Shown one piece after another: positions 16,947 to 24,223 of a stretch of DNA of 64,000 bases. Positions within the stretch are counted from its first letter, which is position 1. The number at the start of each line of letters is the position of its first letter. The stretch is taken from positions 62,001 to 126,000 of the forward strand of contig NZ_VNJI01000005.1 in assembly GCF_007786445.1 (NCBI RefSeq). Reading direction: 5' to 3'. Both the position numbers and the translations under genes were made by a program. Under the pieces are notes generated by a model. That model was not told the origin of the DNA. It saw only the letters and a program-made list of their open reading frames with translations, and did no database searches. The DNA is from Paenibacillus cremeus (GTDB taxonomy: Bacteria; Bacillota; Bacilli; Paenibacillales; NBRC-103111).

Positions 16947-18551
16947 TTAGGACTTCCCCAGCACCAGCTTGCGGAATTCCGTCGGGTACATGCCTTCCAT
17001 TTGTTTAAAGCTTCTGGAAAAATGATTCGGATCGCCATAGCCGACCTTCCCGGATACCTCGTAGATTTTGATCTCCGGGTCCTTGAGCAGCTCCCGCGCC
17101 TTTTTCATGCGCATTCGGGTAATATAGTCCGTAATTGTTTCGCCCGTTTCTTTCTTGAACAGGATGCTCAAGTAATTTTCCGTAAAGCCGATCTCCGCCG
17201 CCAGCTCCGAAACCTTCAGCGAGAGATGAAGCCGCTCCTGAATGCGGGCCACGACGGTTTGGACCTCGCTGCGCCAGCGCCCCCGGCCATGCCGCTTGAG
17301 GTATTCCAGGAAGACGGGAATCCAGCCGCTGAACCAGTCGCGCAGCTGCACCAGCGTTTCCGCCTGCCGGATGACGTGGTACGGATAACGGCCGTCGTGC
17401 AGCGTGACCGCGTAAATATCCGCCCCTTCAGCCTTCAGGCAGCGGGCGAAGCAGTCCGCCAGCCGGATCCATCGCTCGCGAAGTACCACTGGGGGTACAT
17501 TCATAGCTACCAAGCTGTCTTCCACCCAATCGTCCAGCAAACGCCGCATCCCCGCTTCATCCTTCTCTTCGATCAAACGATTCCATTGCGCTTCATCCAG
17601 CTGCATGCTCTCGCTGGAAGCAGCTTTGTACTCGGGTAACGCTTCGCGCTGCATGATCCGGCTGTCGCCTGTCCTGTAAAACAGATGCTCCAACGCCTCC
17701 CGCGCTTCCATATAAGCGTAATGCAGTCGGTACATTCCGTTGTTGGAACGGGACACCCCGAAGCTGAGCGACAGCTTGAGGAAGGTCCCTACCGCTCGCT
17801 CCATCTCCTCCAGCATAGGCAGCACAGGCGCTTCCTTCATGACGGCAAACATCCCGTGATCTAAGGGGGTCAGCTCGCCAGCGCCGTATTTTTTCATAAT
17901 TTCGGTCAGCACATTCGCCACGGTAAATTGGAGCAGCCGCTCGCTTTGGAACCGGTTGGCAGCAAGCAAACGCTCATAGGCATCGATCCGAATGAGCGTC
18001 ACGGTCAGTTCGGCTTGAAGCGTCGGCACGCCGAATTCGCTCAGCCACTCCTCCGTCTCCCTGCGCGTAGCCGGATGCAGCAGCAGCTCCCGCAGCCGCT
18101 TTTCCTTGACCTCCCGTCCGTACCGGTTCACCTTGGATTCCAGCTGGGTCATCTCCAGCCGTTTTTCCCGCTCGCCGAGCATTTTTTGCCGGACATCCCG
18201 CAGCTTCCGCATCAGCTCCTCCGGCTCGATCTCCAGCTTGATCATATATTCCGCCGCACCAAGCCGCAGGGCAGTTTGAACATACGCAAAGTCGCTATGG
18301 TTCGATAGGATGAACGTCTTGGTGTCCGGCCACCGTTCATGAATATGCTTCAGCAGCTCCAAGCCGTCCATATCGGGCATCCGAATGTCGGTCAGTACAA
18401 TATCGCAGGGGGTTTGCTCCAGCATGGCCAGCGCTTCCTTGCCGGTCGCCGCTTCTCCGATAATCTCGAATTCGTCTCCTTGCAGTGGAATGATCGTTTT
18501 TAGTCCGATCCGTACGAGAATCTCATCATCCACAATCAACAAGCGCAGCAT
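16947..18551 (-). CDS. AraC-type response regulator (YesN family)
   Basis: 534 residues. The receiver domain (1-120) has the phospho-acceptor Asp55 in IVLTDIRMPDMDG, acidic DDE at 8-10 and a Lys near 108. A long middle linker follows, then an AraC DNA-binding domain (about 435-530; VSELAAEIGFTENYLSILFKK, GYGDPNHFSRSFKQ). It would be phosphorylated by the YesM-type kinase whose gene overlaps its 5' end by 26 bp and would activate the binding-protein/permease genes that follow. Confidence 0.93.
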   Translation of the reverse strand: MLRLLIVDDEILVRIGLKTIIPLQGDEFEIIGEAATGKEALAMLEQTPCDIVLTDIRMPDMDGLELLKHIHERWPDTKTFILSNHSDFAYVQTALRLGAAEYMIKLEIEPEELMRKLRDVRQKMLGEREKRLEMTQLESKVNRYGREVKEKRLRELLLHPATRRETEEWLSEFGVPTLQAELTVTLIRIDAYERLLAANRFQSERLLQFTVANVLTEIMKKYGAGELTPLDHGMFAVMKEAPVLPMLEEMERAVGTFLKLSLSFGVSRSNNGMYRLHYAYMEAREALEHLFYRTGDSRIMQREALPEYKAASSESMQLDEAQWNRLIEEKDEAGMRRLLDDWVEDSLVAMNVPPVVLRERWIRLADCFARCLKAEGADIYAVTLHDGRYPYHVIRQAETLVQLRDWFSGWIPVFLEYLKRHGRGRWRSEVQTVVARIQERLHLSLKVSELAAEIGFTENYLSILFKKETGETITDYITRMRMKKARELLKDPEIKIYEVSGKVGYGDPNHFSRSFKQMEGMYPTEFRKLVLGKS

Positions 18552-20313
18552 CGTTCTCCGACCTCCTTCGATACGGCAGCGTCACGGTGGCGAGCACGCC
18601 TCCTTCTTCCCGGTTGCCGAGTGAAACACCGTAACGGCTTCCGAATTCCAGCTTGATTCGTTCATTGACGTTGCGAATGCCGATCCCGCTAAACTTGGCA
18701 TGCGGCTGATTCATTTTCTCCTCTACGCTGCGAATCGTCTCCTCGCCCATCCCGACTCCGTTGTCGCTGATTTGAAGCCTTAGCAGCTCCTCCTCCAGCT
18801 TGGCGGTAATCTCAATGTGCAGTGGGAAGCGGTTGCCGTGAATCAAGCTGTTCTCCACGATCGGCTGCAGTGTAAATCGGACGATCTCAGCATCCAGCAG
18901 CGCCTCGGGAACATCTACAGTCATCGTCACGTTGTCATGATAGCGAATTTCCTGCAGCGCCATGTACACCTGCAGGTAATTCAGCTCCTCCCGCAGACGG
19001 ACGATCTCCTCCTTTTGCTGCATCGTATAATTGAGCAGCTTGCCGAGCTTGGTCAGCATCTCGCTGACATGCGTCGCTCCGGAGAGGATCGCCATCCACT
19101 TGATCGAGTTCATCGTATTGGTGAGAAAATGCGGATTGATCTGCGCCTGGAGCGCTTGAAATTGCGCCTTCTGCTTGCGCTGCTGCTCCTCGGACAGATG
19201 GGCGACCAGCTCCTGCAGCTGCTGCACCATCTTATTGAAATTGCGGCCCAGCATCGCGATTTCATCATTGCCCCGCACCTCGACCGTCGTGTTCAGTTCC
19301 CCTTTTCCGACCCGATTCATCGAACGTACCAGCGGAATGATCGGCCGTGTGAACCGGAACATCAATCCGATAAAAGCAACCGCAAACAGCGAGAACCAGA
19401 ACAGCATGAGCAGCGTAGACTTATTCTTCGCCTGCTTCAGCCCCGAAGCAAAGGCTTGACTGCTAACGAGCTGCACGAGCTTCCAGCCCGGGCCGGTGAG
19501 GTCGGCCTCATTGACCAAGTAGTCCTCTTTGCCTATGGTGACACGCCGGATCCCGCTCTCATCTACCCGAATGGCTTCGGACAGTGCCTTGGCACCGCCC
19601 GTCCATGCCGAATCGCCGAGCAGAGGCTTATCTCCGTCCAGCAGCAGCATGTGCACACCGGACTGCGCCTGCCGCCGCAGCTCCTCTACCGGATAAAAAT
19701 AATTGCTTACCGGTACACCGATCCAGAGCATCCCGTCGCCTCCCTGCCTTGCGGGGTTCATGACTCTCGCCATCACCAGCAGCGGATCCCCATCCTCGTC
19801 TTGTGCTTTATAGGGAACCATCCAGTTCGGGGAGCCTGCCAGCTTGGAGGTGCTATCAAACCAAGGCTCTTGATGCATCGTTCCATATGTGAGCTTGGAC
19901 GTGCCTGCCCAGGAGGTGTGAATGTAGCCTCTATAGTCGTACAGCGCCAAGTAGGCGAAATTGTCGAGCAAGAGATCGCGGATGTTGGACATTTTGTTGA
20001 TTAACGTAGTGTAGCTGTAAAAAGCGGGATACTCATTCGTCCAATCCGATGGGTCCCGCAAAAATTTGAGCGTTTCCTGATCGTTCATGATGAGGTTGGA
20101 GGCTTTCAATATGCGGACGGACAGCTCGTTCATCGCCGCCGCCTTGCGTTCCACGGAGGTCTGATTTGAGAAGTACAGCTGGGTCTCTACAATTTGCCGC
20201 GAGGAGGAATAGAAGCTGAAAACGATGAACAGTACGGGCGCAATGATGAGCAGAAGGAGCGATAGCAAAATTTTGCCTCGGAGTGATCTATACCATTGGA
20301 TAACGGTCAGCAT
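18526..20313 (-). CDS. YesM-type sensor histidine kinase
   Basis: 595 residues. A first membrane helix (14-36), an extracellular Cache-like sensing region (about 37-295), a second helix (299-320) and a HAMP linker are followed by the His_kinase domain with QINPHFLTNTMNSI (His395) and the ATP-binding DNGVGMG. Such kinases sense extracellular carbohydrate, often with the binding protein. The ATG at 20313 has GAGGGGG 5 nt upstream; a more upstream ATG has no ribosome site. A cre sequence lies 42 nt upstream, consistent with carbon-catabolite control. Confidence 0.93.
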   Translation of the reverse strand: MLTVIQWYRSLRGKILLSLLLLIIAPVLFIVFSFYSSSRQIVETQLYFSNQTSVERKAAAMNELSVRILKASNLIMNDQETLKFLRDPSDWTNEYPAFYSYTTLINKMSNIRDLLLDNFAYLALYDYRGYIHTSWAGTSKLTYGTMHQEPWFDSTSKLAGSPNWMVPYKAQDEDGDPLLVMARVMNPARQGGDGMLWIGVPVSNYFYPVEELRRQAQSGVHMLLLDGDKPLLGDSAWTGGAKALSEAIRVDESGIRRVTIGKEDYLVNEADLTGPGWKLVQLVSSQAFASGLKQAKNKSTLLMLFWFSLFAVAFIGLMFRFTRPIIPLVRSMNRVGKGELNTTVEVRGNDEIAMLGRNFNKMVQQLQELVAHLSEEQQRKQKAQFQALQAQINPHFLTNTMNSIKWMAILSGATHVSEMLTKLGKLLNYTMQQKEEIVRLREELNYLQVYMALQEIRYHDNVTMTVDVPEALLDAEIVRFTLQPIVENSLIHGNRFPLHIEITAKLEEELLRLQISDNGVGMGEETIRSVEEKMNQPHAKFSGIGIRNVNERIKLEFGSRYGVSLGNREEGGVLATVTLPYRRRSENDAALVDCG

Positions 20314-20354
20314 CGGATCCCCCTCATGGGTTGATATTGACATCGTAGCGGATT

Positions 20355-20369
20355 TTGTAAGCGCTGTCT
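20355..20369. promoter_or_regulatory. cre (CcpA) site upstream of the sensor kinase
   Basis: TTGTAAGCGCTGTCT fits all fixed positions of WTGNAANCGNWNNCW. It lies in the leader or promoter region of the kinase-regulator-transporter operon. Confidence 0.6.
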
Positions 20370-20467
20370 ATGTTATTAAAGCTTCAGGTGTACACCTTGA
20401 GAAAATCTTCCACCGCCAAACATGCCGTTCCGTCCGTTGCTTTTTGCCCTATAAAGTGCCTTATCGC

Positions 20468-20496
20468 AAAAAAAGAGACTGCCTAGGCAGCCTCTC
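20468..20496 (-). terminator. Intrinsic terminator of the dioxygenase-isomerase unit
   Basis: Minus-strand AGAGGCTGCC, a TA loop and GGCAGTCTCT (one G-U pair), followed by seven T residues. The stem overlaps the isomerase stop codon. Confidence 0.88.
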
Positions 20497-21331
20497 ACTC
20501 CTTTCGCCAAGCTTCTTCTCCTAATCGTTTCAACACAAGGGCTTGCTGGAAGCGGTCGGACAGCTCCTTCCCATTCACCGCACTCTGGATTGCATAGGAC
20601 GGAGGGCCTAATTCGCAGACGAAGTAAAACGCCTCGTTTTCCTTGGCCTGCTTCCGCCATTGCTGCATCCCCGACCGCCACCAGCGTACAAAATGCCGTA
20701 CCATCGGATGGTCACCGTTGTCTCCGATATCCACCTGCACCTGATGGCCGTTCGACACTCTGGCATGAATACTGGAAGCGCGCTCCAGCAGCGTATGAAA
20801 GTAGCTCTCCGTAGTCTCCGAAATCGGTTCGGAATCCATCGCCCCACCCACCACATAGTGGGAAAAATCGATCGACAGCCTCATACGCGGCAGCTGCTGA
20901 ACATAATCGACCGTGCGCAGCAGATCCTGCGTAATCCTGCCTCGATGCGTCTCGATAAACAATGGAATCCCAACCGCTTCGGATTGCGTTATCAGCGAAT
21001 TCAGGAAATCTACCGCTTCCGGGCCGACCGTGTATTGATCCTGCACCTGCGCATTGACGTACTGCACTCTGAAATCTTTTGCCTGCTTTAAAAATGAGGT
21101 GAGATCATCCCCCAGCTTAGGAAACGGGAACGCGTGCACTCCGAAGGAGAAGCCGTAGTCGTCCAGCAGCTTGCGCCAGCGGTCCGCCTCACTCGGCTCC
21201 GGCAGCCTGCCTAGAATTCCCGTGAAGCCCGCTTCCGCTAAGGCCTCGAACTTTTCCTCCGTCGTCCATTCCCGCGCCCCGTTCCCGACACCCGACATCG
21301 CCCACCACGACTGCTGCAGCTCCAGCTTCAT
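20495..21331 (-). CDS. Sugar phosphate isomerase/epimerase-like TIM barrel protein
   Basis: 278 residues with the layout of the xylose isomerase-like TIM barrel family (AP_endonuc_2). The likely metal ligands are Glu in FIETHRGR (near 133), Asp/His in SIDFSHYV (near 156-159), His in IHARV (near 187) and Glu in CELGPP (near 243). Members isomerise or epimerise sugars and inositol derivatives; the substrate is unknown. GGAG lies 6 nt before the ATG and the gap to the PhyH gene is 3 nt, so the two enzymes are translated together and probably act on the same compound. Confidence 0.85.
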   Translation of the reverse strand: MKLELQQSWWAMSGVGNGAREWTTEEKFEALAEAGFTGILGRLPEPSEADRWRKLLDDYGFSFGVHAFPFPKLGDDLTSFLKQAKDFRVQYVNAQVQDQYTVGPEAVDFLNSLITQSEAVGIPLFIETHRGRITQDLLRTVDYVQQLPRMRLSIDFSHYVVGGAMDSEPISETTESYFHTLLERASSIHARVSNGHQVQVDIGDNGDHPMVRHFVRWWRSGMQQWRKQAKENEAFYFVCELGPPSYAIQSAVNGKELSDRFQQALVLKRLGEEAWRKE

Positions 21332-21334
21332 CGC

Positions 21335-22099
21335 TTACTCCGCAGGCACGGTGCCGACGATGGCTTCGTTGCGCTTCAATGTATCTTCGCCGCATACCAG
21401 ATAAGTCCGAATCCGCGTCGTATCGCCGCCCCATTCGTCCATTTTGAACTGTACCTCCGGTGTCGTATACCGAACGGAGAACGCTACGCGAGGAATGTTC
21501 GAGCTGTTGATCTCGGAGCCGTGGAACGTCGCTTCATTGAAAAACGCAATCTGTCCGGGCGACATCTCCAAATCGACGATCTTTGATTCATCGATCAGCT
21601 CCGCCGGCAGTCCTTCCTCAAACGCGGATTGCTGATCCCCGCTCGCCACATGCTTCACAACCGATCTGTGCGAACCCGGAATGACGCGCAGACAGCCATT
21701 TTCCCGGATGGACCACCCCAGACTCACCCAGGCCGTAGCATTGATCGCCGGCTCCATCGGCCAGTAGTTGATATCCTGATGCCAAGGAATATATTTGTTA
21801 TTGTTCGGCTCCTTGTACCAGAAGTGCATCGCCCACAGGATGACGTTCTCCCCGAGAATTTGCTGCATCACGTTCACAATGCTAGGATTCGTGGCCAGCT
21901 CATACGCCCAGCGGTGTCTTTGATGCCATGCGGACATGTTGTGCTTCGTCGCTCCCGGCTCGAACTTGTCTTGACCGACCACCTCGAAAAACTTGTTATA
22001 GTACATATCCGCTTCCTGCAAGGTCAGTCCCTGTACAGGTCCGCTGTACCCTTCCTCTCTGTACTGCTCAATCGAAAATGCGCTGCCTTTTGTGATCAT
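21335..22099 (-). CDS. Phytanoyl-CoA dioxygenase (PhyH)-family protein
   Basis: 254 residues, a predicted Fe(II)/2-oxoglutarate-dependent oxygenase with the jelly-roll fold. The facial triad is visible: His107 and Asp109 in IPWHQDINYWP and the distal His in ATFHGSEINSS, followed by Arg in IPRVAFSVRY for 2-oxoglutarate. Bacterial members hydroxylate many small molecules, so the name does not imply phytanate metabolism. The ATG at 22099 is chosen because GAGG lies 9 nt upstream; the ATG 15 nt earlier has its AGGA too close. Confidence 0.88.
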   Translation of the reverse strand: MITKGSAFSIEQYREEGYSGPVQGLTLQEADMYYNKFFEVVGQDKFEPGATKHNMSAWHQRHRWAYELATNPSIVNVMQQILGENVILWAMHFWYKEPNNNKYIPWHQDINYWPMEPAINATAWVSLGWSIRENGCLRVIPGSHRSVVKHVASGDQQSAFEEGLPAELIDESKIVDLEMSPGQIAFFNEATFHGSEINSSNIPRVAFSVRYTTPEVQFKMDEWGGDTTRIRTYLVCGEDTLKRNEAIVGTVPAE

Positions 22100-22220
22100 G
22101 CTTCCCGACCTCATTTCCTGTAATTCGGCCTCACTTGCTCGCCTTGTAAGCTTATTGTAGCGCGGTCCAGCCTAGGCAAACAGATCGAAGATCGATTAAT
22201 GTTAGCACAAAACGATTATT

Positions 22221-22235
22221 TTGGAAGCGGTTAAA
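22221..22235. promoter_or_regulatory. Near-cre site upstream of the dioxygenase gene
   Basis: TTGGAAGCGGTTAAA matches the cre consensus at all fixed positions but one. It lies 120 nt before the PhyH start codon. Confidence 0.4.
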
Positions 22236-22265
22236 AACCAACGTGTTATTAGCGCAGCTCCTCCC

Positions 22266-23843
22266 TCACTTGGTTGAACCAAGAAGGAGTGCGGCGATGT
22301 CCTCATGCCCTTTCCGCTTAGCCCAGGTTAGCGGCTGCGTCCATGACTCCACATGAGCTGGATACGGATCGGCTCCCTGCTCGAGCAGAAACCGCACCAT
22401 CTCCAGCTGTCCGAATTTCGCCGCCCAGCCGAGCGGTGTCGTCTCGTATTCCTTGTCCACCGCATGGATATTGGCACCGAACTCCAACAATAGCTGTGCG
22501 TAGGCCACTTGGCCGGACCAGGCTGCTTGATGCAGGTAGGTGACGCCCAGCCAGTTGGCCAGGTTCGGATTGGCACCCGATTCGAGCAGCAGCCGGACCA
22601 TGTCCATGCCGGCATCGGTGGCATACCCCATGAAGTTATTGCAGTACCACGGCTCATTCAAGTCTGCCCCGCTGCGGATCAGCAGCTTGACGAGCTCCAT
22701 ATGTCCATAGCCGGCAGCCATGCAGAGCGGGCCAAAATCTCCGCCGTTGTTCATAAGCTCGGGCCTGGCATGGATCATTTCTCCGACCAAGTCGATTCTT
22801 CCCAAGCAGCAGGCGCTGTCGATCTGAACCGTTGCCCCGTGGGCATATAGCAGGTTCACCAATGCGTCGTGACGGTTGCGCATGCCGATGAACAGCGGTG
22901 AACCGCCTGCTTCCACCCCGGCGTTCGGATTCGCCCCGTGCTCCAGCAAAAGCTTTACAATCGCCTCGTGATTATCCTTCACGGCTGACCATAGGGCGCT
23001 TCCATGCGTAGCGCCCCGTTCTTCTGCGTTCGGGTCGGCCCCCCGCTCCAGCAGCAGCCTAACCGTGACGGTGTGCCCATGCTTGGCTGCATAGCCGATC
23101 GGCCGTTTGCCGGTGGCACCTGCAGCATTCACAAGCGACGGCTCGGCATCCAGCAGATCAGCCACCTGTTCGGTGTCCCCCAAAGCAGCTGCCGTCCAGA
23201 TATCATATTCAGCTCCGCGAGCGATCAAGTAACCAACGAGAAACCACGGATTGCGCAGCACCTCCGGGCTCAAGTCACGATTGGCCCGATAAAAGTAGTC
23301 GCCGTCCAGCGCTAGCAGCAGCGGTGTTGCTCCATCCGCCCGCTTCGCCCCGATATCCGCCCCGCGCTCCAACAGCGCATCGATCAGCCACATTTGGCGG
23401 GTCATGACGGCCCAATGCATCGGCGTATTGCCGCGTTCATCACTCTCGTGCACGCGTTCCTCCGAGGCGTCCAGCTCACGCAGCACCGCCTCCTTACGGC
23501 GGCTTTTGATCAGCTCCGCAAGGCTCGAGCCCTCCGGTGAGGTGCGATACCGCTCCGCCAGATGCCGTGCCAGCAGGTCAGCAAGCGCTGCATAGCCCCG
23601 ATCTTGAGCTTTGGTGACCAAATCGTCCTGCCAGCCCAGCATTTTCTCCGTCGCGTCTGCGCCATGCTCTAGCAAGAGCTGAACGGCATCCATATGTCCC
23701 GACCGGACGGCAAAATGAAGCGGAGTCACATACCCCCAGCTGGAGCCCGCCAGCTCCGGATCCTGGCGCAGCAGCTCCCGAAGCGCCGGAAGGTCGCCGC
23801 GATCGGCGCAGGCTATCGTTTCTTGTACAAGCCCATCTCTCAT
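22266..23843 (-). CDS. Ankyrin-repeat protein
   Basis: 525 residues made almost entirely of about a dozen 33-residue ankyrin repeats, recognisable by the recurring TPLHFAVRSGHMDAVQLLLEHGAD pattern. No signal peptide, membrane helix or catalytic domain is visible, so it is a cytosolic protein-binding scaffold whose partner is unknown. The ATG at 23843 has AAAGGA 9 nt upstream, better than an upstream ATG. It is monocistronic. Residues about 125-135 (LIKSRRKEAVLREL) form a charged break between two groups of repeats. Confidence 0.9.
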   Translation of the reverse strand: MRDGLVQETIACADRGDLPALRELLRQDPELAGSSWGYVTPLHFAVRSGHMDAVQLLLEHGADATEKMLGWQDDLVTKAQDRGYAALADLLARHLAERYRTSPEGSSLAELIKSRRKEAVLRELDASEERVHESDERGNTPMHWAVMTRQMWLIDALLERGADIGAKRADGATPLLLALDGDYFYRANRDLSPEVLRNPWFLVGYLIARGAEYDIWTAAALGDTEQVADLLDAEPSLVNAAGATGKRPIGYAAKHGHTVTVRLLLERGADPNAEERGATHGSALWSAVKDNHEAIVKLLLEHGANPNAGVEAGGSPLFIGMRNRHDALVNLLYAHGATVQIDSACCLGRIDLVGEMIHARPELMNNGGDFGPLCMAAGYGHMELVKLLIRSGADLNEPWYCNNFMGYATDAGMDMVRLLLESGANPNLANWLGVTYLHQAAWSGQVAYAQLLLEFGANIHAVDKEYETTPLGWAAKFGQLEMVRFLLEQGADPYPAHVESWTQPLTWAKRKGHEDIAALLLGSTK

Positions 23844-24223
23844 ATCGATCGTTCCTTTCTCTGCGAGTTTAAACATACGAAAACACCCATAATCGAACCT
23901 AAATTTTTTACAAGCGAACCCAAAAAAACTTTTACCTTATTCTCAAGGTTCACTATATAATGGTAACATGTGGAAAGGAGGGACACCAAGAGGAGCATCG
24001 CTCACCAGACAGCGAAATTGCGCCGGGCACAAGCTTAGAATCAGGAGGTGAAGTTTGTTTCTGTAAGCGCTTAATCTTTCATTAAGGGAACTACGTTTGT
24101 TCTTTGGAAAGAGGGAGAATAACCCACCACGATGACATCTTGACTTCGCCTAGAACCAGTAAAGTTGACAACTGATATCGCAGAAAGCACGATAACCGTT
24201 GCAACAAAAGGGAGGATATGATG
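23844..24223. promoter_or_regulatory. Divergent intergenic region upstream of the alginate lyase
   Basis: 380 bp without a convincing gene. It contains TATAAT (23956-23961), a possible second promoter with TTGACA near 24167, a cre-like TGTAAGCGCTTAAT (24062-24075, one mismatch) that overlaps the inverted repeat CTTAAT-N5-ATTAAG, and AAAGGGAGG before the lyase start. The ankyrin gene promoter must also lie here, on the other strand. Confidence 0.5.

Noticed and set aside
23968-24051. 27-codon leader peptide ahead of the alginate lyase
   Set aside because: It has no ribosome site and the start lies at the predicted transcription start.
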